The notes: a model not told the origin generated them from the sequence alone. Counted from the first letter of the stretch, positions 1 through 12,334 are shown. The stretch is 64,000 nt of DNA from Lyophyllum atratum (GCA_014905825.1 JACGCN010000004.1:186001-250000); one strand, 5' to 3'. Numbers and translations are program-made.

Positions 1-1
1 C

Positions 2-535
2 GCATTTTCGAGCGACGGCACACAGATTGTGTCTGCCTCGCATGACAATTCTGTGCGGGTGTGGGATGTGTTGACAGGTGCGGAGCTGAAGGTGCTGAAG
101 GGCCACACTGGTGATGTCAACTCAGTCGCATTTTTAAGCGGCAGCACGCAGATTGTGTCTGGCTCAGCTGACGAGTCTGTGCGGGTGTGGGATGTGTCAA
201 TAGGCGCAGAAATGAAGGTGCCGAAGGGCCACACCACTGGCAGCGGGCTCAACTCGGTCCCTTTTTTGATCAACAGCATGCAGAATTCTTCTGACAAATC
301 TGCTATCCAGGTGGACGGCTTGATCAACTCTGTTTGGAATCTGGCAGATACAAATTGGATCATCTCTTCCCAGAGGAAAGAACATCTCATGTGGGTGCCA
401 CCAGCAGCACAAGTGTCTGAACCATCCAATATCCTCGTTATCTCTCGCCATGGTTTCGGCTCTGTTGACTTTCAACAATCCATGATAGGTGTACATTGGG
501 TCCGCTGTTACACACCATCGAAGTCCGAGGTGTAA
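2..535 (+). CDS. NWD-type WD40-repeat protein, 3' end only
   Basis: This is the C-terminal end of a gene that starts left of the window; the frame is open from base 2 to the TAA at 533-535. It holds the end of one WD40 repeat (motif SVRVWDV), one full repeat and a degenerate one, each about 42 residues with GHT...SVAF...SGS...VRVWD spacing. A tail of about 80 residues follows, containing WIISSQRKEHLMWVPPAA and SVDFQQSMIG. The same tail ends the NWD gene at the right edge of the window (WIISSQGKEHLMWVPSAA), so this is very probably a NACHT-WD40 STAND receptor of the same family. The NACHT domain lies outside the window. WD40 repeats form a ligand- or partner-binding propeller. The first in-frame start-like codon (GTG at 29) is internal and not a real start. 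Confidence 0.85.
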   Translation, partial: AFSSDGTQIVSASHDNSVRVWDVLTGAELKVLKGHTGDVNSVAFLSGSTQIVSGSADESVRVWDVSIGAEMKVPKGHTTGSGLNSVPFLINSMQNSSDKSAIQVDGLINSVWNLADTNWIISSQRKEHLMWVPPAAQVSEPSNILVISRHGFGSVDFQQSMIGVHWVRCYTPSKSEV

Positions 536-940
536 TGGACCAGAACTCCCATCATACTCAATTATATCTTCAGCCAACTTACTTTTCATCTCTTTTTCTC
601 GCATCATTGTCATCGTTTTGTTATCTCCCTACCTTCATCCGTAGAAAGTACTTGGACTCTAGTGTATTGCTCGTTTGACATACCACATTGACCTTCTGTA
701 ACCTCAGCTGGCCGATAGCTTATGAAGTTATGCGCAAATGGAACGGTTTGTGCCACCCTTCGACGAACCCGAAAAGTCCGAACATCTCTTCTTTGCTAGA
801 CCATCCATCCGCAATCAGGCGTACAGTATAGCGAAAAAGCACCCGCCCAGTGAGATAGGTATACCACACCACACATTTCATCCAATGCAAGAGTTGAAAG
901 CAAGCATCCCCCGCGCATCCCGTCACATCATGCACCATGT
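536..940. other. Intergenic between convergent NWD end and S10 gene
   Basis: No gene is seen in this stretch. From about 798 the sequence closely resembles 18910 onward (both begin CTAGACCATCCATCCGCAA), so the 3' flank of the carboxypeptidase gene belongs to the duplicated block. Confidence 0.6.
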
Positions 941-3108
941 TCACGTTGAGCTGAGACTCTGATTCTCCATAATCTGGGTGAACATCTGCGCTGCTGCCTG
1001 CCCAACCCCCAATGTCCCGAACTAGAAGGAATCACCAATTAATCTCGCATCCCATGCCGTTTTGATCTTAGGTGAACAGACCTTATAGGCAGGGACCTCA
1101 TGGCCAGCTCCATAGATGCGGATATACGAAAACGTGCCGGCATTCTTGTATTGAGCAGCCCGCTGACCGGCGACGGTGTAAGTGGCGAATTGTTGCTGCT
1201 GGTAGAGTGAGGTAAATTTAGTATTCAGCTTGTCGACCTATCATGGTGTTAGTTCCGCTAGCGATGTATGCAACGTTTCTTTAGTTTACCATAGCTTCCA
1301 CGCCGTTGAAGTTCAGAATGTAATCCTAACGTAAACGCGATCAACTCATGCATACCACCCTACCGAAAGTAGATAGGCGACTAACCGCATCTCCGTCGAA
1401 TACGATAGTCCTGACCTGAGTATTACATATGTTAGTGCGGGCATCGAGCTCGAGGTCTTGGAACGCCTACGCCAGCGTTGATTACGGTCTCTAAATCCGG
1501 ACGTGAATTCCTCATCCAGTCCCCTGTGACAACGGTAAGTTAATGTCCCTAGTAACGCCTTTCACCACCAACCTGTCGCTGCGAAGTTATCGTAGACGTC
1601 TCGGTTTGTTTCCTGCCATGTCGACTCCGCGCCAATCTTCGAGGCAATGGACCTTAAATAGTTAGTGATGTCGGCTGGGTAGGGATCCGGATTCGGCGTG
1701 GGGACGTAGTAAACCTTCATAAGAGACTCTGTCAGTCGTAAGGCCGCCAAGGAGAACAGAAGATGAATCACATCGAAATTTCCAGCTAAAGGCGACAGAA
1801 TGTTGTTGTTGCAGAAGTTCTGTGCTGCAGAACAAACTGCGTCGGAACCACCATTGTTGCAGGCCGTGATCTGCAGCATGCAAGGTCAACAGAAGTCAAA
1901 CATGAGTATGGACTCCTTTACCTGCGTACGACAGCCATTCGAAGATGTCCAAGATGCATTCGCGCGCGAAATTACCGATGCTGACACCAACGGGTGGTAT
2001 GGGTTCGTCCCTGAGTATATGATGTACCCGGGGTATTGGGTCAACGGATCCTGAAGAATACTCGTTGTCAATCGAGATGTGTTTCAAGGAGGAAGCGCCC
2101 GACATACTGTAAGTCCATCACCCACTCCGAGAACCTTGAGATTGAGGTTTACGCCCTGCACTGTACCCGCAGCAATGGCAGCATTTTGAGCGAGGAAATG
2201 ACTGATAGACAGCAGTTAGTCCACTTGACTGATATGAGGGAGGACTAAACTCACGCGGCGAAGGTTGGTCCATAGTGGCCACCATACCTAGATAGATGAG
2301 GTTTTAGATACAGATCTCTCAGCCGATGATTCTGTCCTTACGATTCTGTCCAGATAGCCAGATTATTCTTTCGATATTTGACAAATCTCGAGTCACTCAG
2401 GAAGATTTGCATAAACGTCCAAATATCAGCTGCAGCCTGCTGGGATGTTCCGACATTCAGGTCTCCATGCGAGAAACCCACGCCGACCGGTTGATCGATA
2501 TATAGAACGTTTGCCTCGTTGTTCCAAGAGTATGGATTGACGGTAACCGAAGAACTATCGTTCGTAATGCGGCAGGGCCCGTGTTCCTGAACCAGACCAA
2601 TCATACTGGAGCTGCCCGGCTGTATAACATCAGTCAACGTAGGCAATTATCGTGATATGAAATCAAGAACGCACCCCTCCATTAAACCAGAGTGCCAAGG
2701 GCGCTGTCTCTGGGTTCTTGCGAGACGCGAAGAACCAGAACCTGGATCGGCGTGTCAGAATATTCGAGTCGTGGAGGTACGGCTGGATGTGACTTACCAA
2801 ATGCTCTTGGTAGCAGTAAGGTCTCCATATCCTGATGCCTGGTAGACGCCTGGCGTTGTCTCTGCGAGAGAGATCAATTCAGCCCTCGTGTATATTGGGA
2901 AAGGAAAGCGTTGATTACCGCAAACGCCAGAATTTTCGACTACACGAAGCTTTCCAGGAGTGGTGGCAGCGATACGCAGGAGCTTGGGCTCCGCAGTCTT
3001 GGGAGATTGCGAAACACCACCAATCACGCCATCGACAATTGGTACCTGTCCAGCGAAAGCCCTAATAACGAGGTCTGCGAGGATAAAGCTAAGGCAACGT
3101 AAGCGCAT
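941..3108 (-). CDS. Serine carboxypeptidase (peptidase family S10), copy 1
   Basis: Secreted or vacuolar serine exopeptidase that removes C-terminal residues. The start at 3108 opens a signal-peptide-like N-terminus ([20 protein letters not shown]). The protein then runs through [10 protein letters not shown], the oxyanion motif [13 protein letters not shown] split by an intron near 2600-2660, [14 protein letters not shown], the nucleophile motif ESYGGHY (serine codon split by an intron near 2290-2340), DPLTQYPGY, the catalytic-Asp segment VFDGDADYILN near 1310-1400 and the catalytic-His segment GAGHEVPAY near 1100. It ends [14 protein letters not shown]. About ten short GT..AG introns can be followed, and the triad is intact. 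An apparent stretch between NFDV and YYVPTP is best read as an intron, because copy 2 has a stop there. A close paralog lies at 19049-21209. The natural substrate is unknown. Confidence 0.88.
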
Positions 3109-3937
3109 GGTAAAGGGTCGTAGGGCTCCTTGCTTGACGGAGATCGAGTTGTCTCGACATTTATATTGCAACGATGGAGAACATTAGATTTCCCCGAATC
3201 CTGTGATCATGGATGAGTGATAAAGCAGTCTCGAGGGGGCGTTGGTTCTGTCGTGATTGATCCCCATGCAAAGAAGCTGGGGAAGTCTTGGTCCACACGA
3301 TTTCGGGCTACTGGTATAAAAATAAGTATCCACGTAAGGCAACGCAATTTTTAGATGTCGGATACCTTGTGCTTTATCTCCCAGAATCTTCTACTGACCA
3401 TGTAGGCATGTTCCTGGCATATGGTCTTCATGAGAAACATCCTACAGTTTGGGAAAGAAATTGAAGGTAAGAAATGCACAATCATCCCGCAATGGCACAT
3501 CATTTGCGAAGCGGAGATGCCGATGTTCGTCACAGACTGTACCACCGCCAGCACTATTCACGAAGGGATGAGCTGTAGATATGTGCAGAATTTTAGACCA
3601 TGGGACATAAGTTGCGTGAAGAGAAGGGCCCAAACAAGCTCACATCTTCATCAACAGTGTAGCAAGTATGGCCCGCGCCTGTCGACTCGAATGGATTAGA
3701 GCTGTCTTGAGATATATGGGCTTCTCTTGAGTTCTATAAAGCATACACGACAGAACTAGTATCCTGGATTGGAACAGTACTAGTCGAGCAAGGCGGAATA
3801 AGAGTCGATGTCACTGGGACTTGGAGATCGTCCACATCCGAATACGAGCATGTGCGTGTCGTGCTTGGCGCCGACGTTTCCGATAAACAATCGCACATTT
3901 TATTCCTCTGGCCTAGAGAACTTTTTCAGAGGGCATC
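3109..3937. other. Intergenic, divergent promoter region
   Basis: This 0.8-kb gap lies between the divergent S10 gene and the CCDC137-like gene. A 92-codon plus-strand ORF at 3421-3699 has no recognisable motif. Only the first ~50 bases upstream of the S10 start resemble the flank of copy 2. Confidence 0.5.
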
Positions 3938-4820
3938 ATGCCTCACAAACGGGCAAAGCACTCTGCTAGAGAGACCGCGCGGAAGCAGAGGTAATTCCAT
4001 TACTTCTGGATCTTCTTTGATCTGATGTTTTACAGGGGGGATGATTTAGCACCTTCAAAGGACTCCTTAAGCAATGAACATATTCCAAAAGGCCTCGCTC
4101 GTGCACTCAACGCCGAGAAAGTCAGGGCTGAGTGGAAGATAAAGAAGAGGAAACTTGAAGAGGGCGGCGAACATACGGAGGGCAACAAGCGAAGAAAAGT
4201 GGACGAGGATGGGAAGAGTTCGAAGGGCAAGAGGAGAGAGACTCAGGTCACTTCAAAACTAATGATCAAACCCGGAGAGTCTATCCAACATTTTAACCGG
4301 TGCGTGTTCCAAAATTAAGTATACTGCGTCGCACTCACCCGACGATACCATCAGGAGAGTGGAAGATGATATGAGACCACTGGTAAAGAGTGCAGTGCAG
4401 TCATCGAACGCCGTCGCTCGCAGCGCACAAAAAGCCGAGAAAGAGGCCAAAGGGAAGAAAAGCAAGCCTCCGAAGGAGGGTGAGGGAGAAGCGGCGAAGT
4501 CCGTCCGCAAAACCTCGCCTACTCCTGCCGTCGTCGTCGACAAACACGCCAATAGGGCCAAGGAGTTCCAAACACATTCTTCATCCGCGCCGCGTCGGCT
4601 CAACGACATTGCACAGGCCCCGCCTGAGTTCAAAAAACTCCCTCGGGGGGCAGCCGCTGCCTCTGCACGCGTATCTGGTGGTGGAAAGCGGGAAGGCGTG
4701 CTTTCGATGGCTCAGAAGCAAATGATGGAGAAGGAGAGGGAGGATGCCATTACGAGGTACAGGGAGTTGAGGGCTCGCCAACGCCAGCTGGGCGGAAAGA
4801 CCGATGAAGGCGATAGATAG
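3938..4820 (+). CDS. Basic coiled-coil protein, CCDC137-like (putative nucleolar)
   Basis: Three exons, 3938-3990, 4036-4299 and 4355-4820, give 260 residues. The protein starts MPHKRAKHSARETARKQR, continues GDDLAPS, then IPKGLARALNAEKVRAEW, a Lys/Arg/Glu-rich tract, and GESIQHFNRRVEDDMRPLV. The C-terminal half is charged and probably helical (QKMMEKEREDAITRYRELR). The opening, the 'LARALNAEKVR.EW' box and the 'GES.QHFNRRVE.DMR.LV' box are features I associate with fungal relatives of CCDC137, a nucleolar/chromosome-associated protein. That assignment is from memory of the family. The basic KKRK and KRRK patches are consistent with nuclear or nucleolar location. Splice phases agree at both introns. 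The molecular function is not known. Confidence 0.75.
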
Positions 4821-6766
4821 GCCTTTCGTGTGAGGTGGGAGTCGAGGATTTTTGGGCGCGACCATCTTCCTTTGGATTTGCCTATTGATGTGCGATGGTG
4901 GTTCCTTTGCTCCCTGTGCGTACTAGTCTGCCATCCAAGATTTACGCCATCTTATCTTCAGTTTCAGACCGTACTTTGAGGATCGATATGACTTGAATAT
5001 GACGCTTCGACATCATTCAAGACATCAAAAAGGCACGATCCAGGTGTCAGCGATAAGTGTTTAACATGTACGGCGTCTCGTCCTGTTCTAGATGTGTTCT
5101 GATGAAGGGTTGACATAGACACCGTGTTGCGCGCATTAGCACTGGGCAATCGACACGATTGCTCCACCTTGTTTTACGGTACAACCCAACCGTGTCGTTT
5201 GGTTTTCCTGTCCCGTATTAGCCTACGTCTATCAGCTGCCTTTCGGGGGCACATACGTAAAGATCTAGCGACCACCCATATCCTTTGGAGGTGGAGAATG
5301 CTCAATACGTGTTCATTTCGCACTTCCCTTTCGCGCCATTGCTTTCCTGAGCCCTCGATTGTATCTTCGATCCCTCATCATGACTGCTGCTAGGCCATGA
5401 CCGCGATGCATTTGGATCCTCGTGCATGAAACGGAAGGGACCCACCATATTCTTTGGGATCATGTTTTGTTTCTATCAATACAGGGCGTGAGGGAGTGAA
5501 TCCACATAAGTATGGCATGTATGTACCCAGCTCGTCATCCATAACCTCCAGGCACCCCAGATCAGGAACGAAATAGTCCATCGAGTCAAGTTCCGGTCCC
5601 GCCGTGTCAAGTTAATGGCAACGAAAAATCCCGCGTCTCTTCCGCGGAAAATGTATATCGCTCAATTGAGTCGAAAGACGAACAGGGCAAGGTGCGGGGA
5701 ATTGGCATGGCTCGTCAACATACAGAAGGAGCAAAATCCAGTGACCTCACAACCTCCGAAATCCTGCGCTGCCAATGGCACGAGTTGCCCGATGCATGCC
5801 CGATTTAGAAACTTGTTGATAATTCCTGATCAGGAAGTCATAAACATGTGGCTCGCACACCTCATCCTCATTACAGCCGCCACTGCATCTCGTGAGAGAC
5901 GGGAATAAATTTGCAGTCGAAGCACCGCAACTGCGCTCAACTCCACCGCAGCTTACCAAGGACGTTGGAATCATTCCATCATGACCGTGACAGTCCTGCT
6001 ACCTGTCTCTGTCTCGCGATCTCCCACACACAGAGTGCCGACTTGCCATGCACAGCATGGGATATTCATGGTGACTTGCAGAGGTTATTAGGCACACATG
6101 ACTAGATCCTGAGGTAGGAGAAAAACGAATTAGCAGGTCTTCATCAAGATCTGTATCATTTGCCGCAACGTACTCATATCAATGATATGCAGTCTTATTA
6201 CATCCCAGGTGGCTGCAACGTCCTGCGCGCAGAACAAGCTGTGTAATGGCAGGAATATAGGTTTCAGTTAAGTACGTTGCTTTGGTACATCCCCTCATTC
6301 TGACAGACCGGAATGGAAGATAGCGATGGCATTACGCTATCAAGTCAAGTTCCATTCCTCCGTTAAGCAAGGTGAACAACGCATATTCCGACAAGCACGG
6401 GCGCGTACTGACCACTGATGACCATAAGTAGTTCATTCAGAGCCCACCTCGAGACACTGTGCCGGCGGTATTCACTGCCACCCAGTGGATATACGTTTTC
6501 ACGGAAGCGCGCCGGCCTACGCTTGGATACGCATCAAATCCCCGTAACTTCTGGATGTGTGATTGCATGTCGTGGTTCCGGCACTGACGGCTGCACTGCT
6601 GTCATTATCGTTGGTTGTTCGACTGCCTGCCAAACGCGAGTCATGGCGTTTGGTACCTATTTAACCACGCTCTACCTGGAAATCCGGAATATCCTCCCCC
6701 GCCATTCGACCCATACCTTGTGCTGCTACGGTGTCCGCACGAGTGGAAGTGCTTCCTGCACCACCT
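4821..6766. other. Long intergenic region, no supported gene
   Basis: Almost 2 kb with only short ORFs on both strands, none above about 120 codons and none with a recognisable motif. It is the 3' flank of the CCDC137-like gene and the upstream region of the transporter. A minus ORF at 5390-5581 (63 codons) looks protein-like but has no partner exons that I can join. Confidence 0.5.
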
Positions 6767-8490
6767 ATGCTTGACATCGAGAAATGCGACGTATCCCCAA
6801 ATGGTCTTTCCGCGTCCGCAGATAGCAACACCTTAAAGCCTATTGCGGAGCATATCCTCTGCAGCGATGCACCATCAAGCGTCTCGCTAACAGACGTCAA
6901 AGCCAGCCAGCATGAATGTCCTGAAGGGGGCTTCAGGGCTTATCTCACCGTCGTTGGGGCATTCTTGGCTCTCTTCTGCACTTTCGGCCAGATGAACTCA
7001 TTTGGGACCTACCATGCGTGGTATTTGGAGAACCAACTTCAAGACCTCACTCCCTCCACCATCTCTTGGATCGGGTCCCTTCAACTTTGGGTCTTCTTCT
7101 TTTCAGTACGCTGTTTTCTTTGAAGAGCAGTTCCCCATCGCTGACTTGGAATTTGCTCAGGGGGGCCTTATAGGTCACTTGTTCGATAGATTCGGCCCTA
7201 ACTGGCTTATAATTGCGGGGTCCCTGATTTTCGTGTTTTCAATAATGATGACGAGCCTCTCGTCGCGATTCTACCAGTATATTCTAGCCCAAGGCATTCT
7301 GTTTGGCCTTGGGGTCGGACTCCTGTATGCTTTTCTTGGAATGCCTCATAAACATTCCTGAATTTCCGGATTCTAATCAGATTTTATCCCGCTCTTGCAA
7401 GCGTTTCAACATATTTCTCGAAATACCGAGCCACCGCTCTGGGAGTAGCAGCTGCTGGATCAAGCATTGGTTAGTTCTCAACTTTTGCGCCTTCCTTGTT
7501 TCCTACTAATTTCCCGTCTTGCTATTCAGGTGGTGTTGTATATCCAATTATGCTCCAACGTCTCTTCAACAGTGTGGGCTTTGGATGGGGCGTTCGCATT
7601 TCCGGGCTAGTCAGCGCGGCATGTTGCATCACTGCAGCACTCACTGTGACCACATCCTCGCCTCCGAAGAAGACAGAATTGTGCGTCGGGATCAAGACAT
7701 TCACCGATACCCCATATGTGCTGCTTGCTATTGGAAGCTGTCTCGTTGCGCTTGGTACGTATGAGCTTTCTATTCTAAAGATTGTTAGGCTGATGAGGCC
7801 TCTAAAGGTCTATTTATCCCGTTCTTCTATATCGCTGAATACGCTCTCCATATTTCTATCTCGGCGGACAAGACTTTCTATGTCCTAGCCGTAATGAACG
7901 CCGGCAGCGTCTTCGGGCGCGTCGCTCCCGGCTACCTCTCCGATACCTTCGGCTGCTACAATCTCCTCACGCCCTCTGCGTTCTTCTCCGGTCTTTCCTG
8001 TCTCGTGTTCTGGATATTCACGAGATCCCTCGCATCGCTCATGGTCTTCGCCGCCCTGTACGGCTTCTTCTCGGGGGCGTTCATTTCGGTGATTACACCG
8101 TGCGTCGTCCAGATCTCAGACAGACGCCAGATTGGAGTCCGGATAGGCATGATTTACAGCATTATTTCTTTTCCGTGAGTATTTTTGCCTCCGATTACCC
8201 CCCTTCAACTTGCCTTTTCTGTCCCCTTGGGCAGGCGCTCGAGGGTTCGGCGTAGATGATGGCATCGCACCTGTTTATTATCTGCGCATCTGGATCTTTT
8301 GTTCTCGTTGTGCTAATCATTATCATTTAGATCACTAGTTGGTGGTCCGGCGGCAGGGGCGCTTCTTGCTCGTGAACACGGATCTTATGATGGCATGATT
8401 ATTTTCTCGGGCTCCGCTCTCGTCGCTGGGTCTCTCTTCATTCTCCTCGCTAGAATAACCATAAACTCTCGTGTAATCGCTCGCGTCTAG
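6767..8490 (+). CDS. MFS transporter, monocarboxylate transporter (MCT)-like
   Basis: Six exons (6767-7105, 7161-7324, 7381-7469, 7530-7754, 7808-8174, 8331-8490) join in phase to give 447 residues. A soluble N-terminus of about 65 residues precedes PEGGFRAYLTVVGAFLALF, the first membrane segment and the typical opening of the fungal MCH/MCT group. About 12 hydrophobic segments follow. Further family landmarks are FGTYHAWY, GHLFDRFGPNW in the loop 2/3 position, and YFSKYRATALGVAAAGSS followed by GGVVYPIM. The ATG at 6767 is chosen because no other ATG lies upstream in frame before the conserved region. The protein presumably moves a small carboxylate or related solute across the plasma membrane; the substrate cannot be read from sequence. 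It is convergent with the EB1 gene. Confidence 0.88.
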
Positions 8491-8927
8491 GTCGCCCTTA
8501 GACTTCACCCTTCCCCTTGTATCACGTCCAATCATTAAGCACGAAACCTGTATTTTTATTGTATTTATATATACCCCGGATCGATCACATACTACTACTA
8601 CTTAGCAACACATCGCGTCGGAGCAATAATAATATGACTTCACACCGAGGTCCGTGTTCAGCTGAAGCATCTCTGCGAGACCATCGCTTCATCACAATTC
8701 TGCATGCATCTCGTGCTCAAATTATAACGAACGTCGAAAGTCAGAAACGATGATTTATGGAGCACCCAAGTGAGGTTGATGATTACGGAGAAAGGGCGTG
8801 CTCGTCCAAGAGGAAAGAGATACTAAAAGGAGTGGACGTATATGGATAGTGTACGAGTGGAAAGTGCGAGTATATCATTATCGATACAAGATATGATGTA
8901 AAGTGTTTGAGAAGAAGCGACGAAGGT
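8491..8927. other. Convergent 3' intergenic region
   Basis: This stretch lies between the stop codons of the MFS and EB1 genes. It is AT-rich with no ORF of note and presumably carries both 3' UTRs. Confidence 0.5.
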
Positions 8928-10007
8928 CTAAAACGTTTCTTCCTCGTCGACAGGAGCACCGGCTTCGGGGACTTCGAAGCCGTCCTGAGAAGGCAAAGGA
9001 AGGAGCATAGCAGTTAATACACGCGGCAGTGGGTATGACGTGGAAATGTAATACCTCAGTGGAATACAGGATCTTTTGGATTTCCCTAAGCGTCTGGTCG
9101 TCTTTGCTCTCGCCTTCGAGGACCTCTATTTGCTGTTGCACGAGTATCTCGATATCGCGTAGCTTGATTTACTGATTAGGCGAAGGAGAACGAGGGAAAG
9201 GAAAGCTACGCGTACCTTTTCGAAGTAGAAGTCACGTTCCTTCTCCAACCCCTCCAGATGAGTTGACAGTTCCTTCACTTGGGTTTGAAGATGGAGGACA
9301 GCTTCGCTAGACTGAGCTGATCCTGACCGATGTCCGCCGACGGGTGTACGTCCCCCCGCTCTTCCTCCAGCAACCGCAAGATTAGGACCGCTGCCACTCC
9401 GAGTAGTGGAAAGTGGAGCAATAGTCGCAGGCGGGTCTGCCGGTGCCCCCTTTCGCCGTGCTACGGGATCGTATCCCTGCCCACCGTAGTTGGCGTCCCA
9501 AAAGCGCTTTATCCATTGAAGGAATTCAAGGTTGTCTCTAAAGAACACGACATGTTGAGTATTGGACACGTCGATAGCGGCTCGTGATGGGACGTACTGC
9601 ATTTTACATTTGACGAGCTTTTCGACTGGTATCGGCTAGAGTAGAGGGCTAGGATGTTAATGTAGGGCGTGTGTGGTATGAAAAAGCGTCCGCACCTTGT
9701 CTATCTTCTTCGCCTTGAACACGTTCTGCATGACCTTGAAATTTGCGATATATTCGTATTCATGCTTCGCGCCCATCTTGACTCGGTTCATGGGGAGATC
9801 GCCTAGCAGAACAAGCGTGTCAATGCACCGAAGATATCATACGAGCACTAGCTTTGAGGTTCGACGACACGATCGACGATACTGACCGTAGATTGAGTCG
9901 AGAACCTGGCAGTACGCGCCGCCGCTCCCACATTGTTCAACTTTCGTGTAGTTGATCTGGAGCAAATCGTTGAGCCATGCAAGCAAATCTGTTCGTGACG
10001 CGGCCAT
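8928..10007 (-). CDS. BIM1: EB1/Bim1/Mal3 microtubule plus-end binding protein
   Basis: Microtubule plus-end tracking protein with all the parts of the EB1 family. The start at 10007 gives [21 protein letters not shown] calponin-homology domain continues with [47 protein letters not shown] and [20 protein letters not shown] Pro/Gly/Ser-rich linker (~60 residues) follows, then the coiled-coil dimerisation domain ([46 protein letters not shown]). The tail ends PVDEEETF; the canonical family end is EEY/EEF, so the terminal EETF aromatic is of the expected type. At least five introns are traceable with in-phase junctions. The symbol is by homology to budding yeast. Confidence 0.95.
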
Positions 10008-10233
10008 GGTCAATAACTGGGGGGGAAGGCACAAGTCAACGCGTAGAAATTGAAGGGCAAGTTTGGGAAAGGCGGCAAACAATGCCTCGTTCAACTCCAA
10101 CCCTAATTTGGGGTCCTATATGGGTTATTCCCTGACGGTCACGACCTCGACTGAACACTTTCCGCTGGTAAGTCTCTTGAATCCAATAAGAATTGTACTC
10201 AGCCCAATTTATCCAGCACACTATTCGTGCGCG

Positions 10234-11373
10234 ATGCCGGGAATACGACTGTCCGCCGAAATTTGTAGCCGAATTGTCCAGTCGGTGGGGGTAGGGCCAA
10301 AGCGTGGGCATGGTGATCTAGCTGCTCTCTGCAGGACGTGTCGAGCTTTCCAAAGAGAGGCCGAAGTCCGACTCTACCACTCCTTATTCTTTCTGGACCC
10401 AGACCGAGCCCATTCTGCGTGTAGGACGCTCAGCCATACCCCACGACTTGCTCTCTTCGTTCATTCGTTCACCCTGGAAAGCAGACGGCCCCTTACCCAC
10501 TCCTTCTGGCTGGGAGTAAAGGAAGCCTTGGAACAGATGTCCAACCTCGAGATTCTCGTGCTCTACGACAGTACATTCGCCAATGGTTGGGTCCTGAACT
10601 CAACAGACATCAAATTTCAGCTTCACCACGCAAAACTTCGCTTCGTATGGGACGTCCCGTTGGTACGGTTTCTCGAGAACCAACATAAGCTCCAGACTCT
10701 ACACACATTTGACCGCATGGAAGATGTTGAGAGGCTGCCCATCTCGCCGGACTCCTTCCCCATGCTCCAAAGCTTCGACGGGACGCTCATGATAGGCATG
10801 CAGATGCTTCCTAGCCCCCTTGTCTACCTCCAAATGATGATCGATAACGATTTATTGCCACACTTGATGACGCTCCTACCCCGCCTGTCGAAGGTCCACA
10901 AAACGCTCCGTTCGCTGAGCCTCTTGGACCTCCCCGAGGAGCTGGTGGGAGAAACGCTGAGCATAGTATCTTCTGTATGTCCCAATCTCCTCGCCCTCGG
11001 ACTTATCCAGCTTCCCGTCATCCATGTACGTAAGAGGCTCCCCTCCGCTTCTACAAATGGTATATCTTTCCACCATCGCTGATTCTCGTTCACACAGCGG
11101 CAGGAGTTCCACCATTCCCTGATGCACATGCATCATCTCAAATTCATCCAACTCGACGTCCTTGGGTGGGCACCGCATCCCAATATCCCCGCCCAACGTG
11201 CACTAGCGTCCGAGATCAGGACATATTGCCCCTCTGTCCATCATGTCGTCTTCTGGATCGGAGCGACGCGTTTCCGATGGCATTTCGTCGAGGAGGCTTA
11301 TGAGTGGCATTCTCAGGTCGATGCCCATCAGCACCCGCACTACGACACCCTGTGGAGTCATCCTTGGGCTTGA
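10234..11373 (+). CDS. F-box-like protein, family A (copy 1)
   Basis: Two exons, 10234-11025 and 11098-11373, give 355 residues. The N-terminus is F-box-like: LSAEICSRIVQSVG, then DLAALCRTCRAFQREAEVRL with YHSLFF. The rest resembles the leucine-rich body of basidiomycete F-box proteins (LEILVLYDSTF, LRFVWDVPLVRFL, LRSLSLLDLPEELV, CPNLLALGL). The open frame reaches further upstream, but the ATG at 10234 places the F-box at the usual position and avoids the EB1 promoter. It is paralogous to 27663-28882: both have a single intron at the equivalent position and end with an RALASE...YSP/CPS...V.VF block. F-box proteins normally bind SKP1 and recruit substrates to SCF ubiquitin ligases; a target cannot be inferred. 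Confidence 0.75.
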
Positions 11374-12334
11374 GTGGGATTTCGGGGATCTGTACGTATG
11401 TTACCGTGGAGGGGTGGGAATGACAGGACTGTTCCGGGCGCTGGGAGTGGGCCGGCTATTTAACTGTGCGATTTTTGCAGGGATCTTGGGTTACGACATG
11501 CTTTCGATGATAGATAGGTATGAAACAGGTGTATCTTGTACGTGTAAATTGTAGCATAAGTATGAATTTTGAACCTACACGGGCAGGGTCACTTTATCAA
11601 CCGACAGTGTATTGGCAAATCGATTGCTTCGTCCGAGACATAAGCTTTGAATGATTCGTCAGACGCATAATGAGCGGACAAGTCCATGATAAGTAAAGGC
11701 CAGCTGCGCCGTTATCGGCGTGATGGTCTGATACTTAGTGCAAGCAAGCAAGGCAGATCACGTTTGGTACAAGGTCAGTGAGGGTTAGTGAGGGTTAGTG
11801 CGTTTCGCAAGTATGGATGATGTCATATCTATTTTTACATCGTACATATAGGCAGTTGTACTTTGTGCGACATCCTTCAATTTCTTCCTTTTTACACCCA
11901 CAAGCAGCATCATAAAAGGTGCATCTACAGCGTCTATTTCTCCGAACCGGTATGGTAAGATTTAGAGTAGCCTTTAGCGCTAGCCAGGTACCTTCAAGAT
12001 GTTATCTCCCTTGATCTAATCCACATCTAATCAATTACCAGATCGAATCATGCATATCTTCTGTTCTGCCTGATTGACCTGCGTGGAGACTGTTACGAGG
12101 TGGAAGTTATAAGCGTTATACGAACACTTGGTGAAGCTCATGCTGGGTTGGATGTCGGGTTGGATGAGGTTGGATAGGTTGCGGGCGGCGCGTTCTCGGC
12201 AAATTTGACGTGATGATGTGCCTGGCTTGGCAGTGCTGCGTTTGTTTGTTGTCGTGACTGGCCACAGCCACGGCGTCAACCTCCTCAGCCGCCGCAGTGG
12301 GACGCTCCAGTCTGCTTTTCATTTTTCCAGTAGC
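11374..12334. other. Intergenic region upstream of chitin synthase
   Basis: About 1 kb without a supported gene. It includes a short run of a TTAG-type decamer at 11771-11800 (listed separately) and presumably the chitin synthase promoter. Confidence 0.5.
11771..11800 (+). repeat. Three tandem decamers, telomere-like
   Basis: Two perfect copies of AGGGTTAGTG follow one variant copy (AAGGTCAGTG). The unit contains GGGTTAG, the fungal telomere hexamer in permuted form, separated by TG. Too short to prove an interstitial telomere. Confidence 0.45.

Noticed and set aside
1562..1879. Continuous frame through the S10 segment between NFDV and YYVPTP
   Set aside because: Copy 2 has a stop in the same segment, and GTGATT...AAG splice signals in both copies restore the family sequence, so it is an intron.
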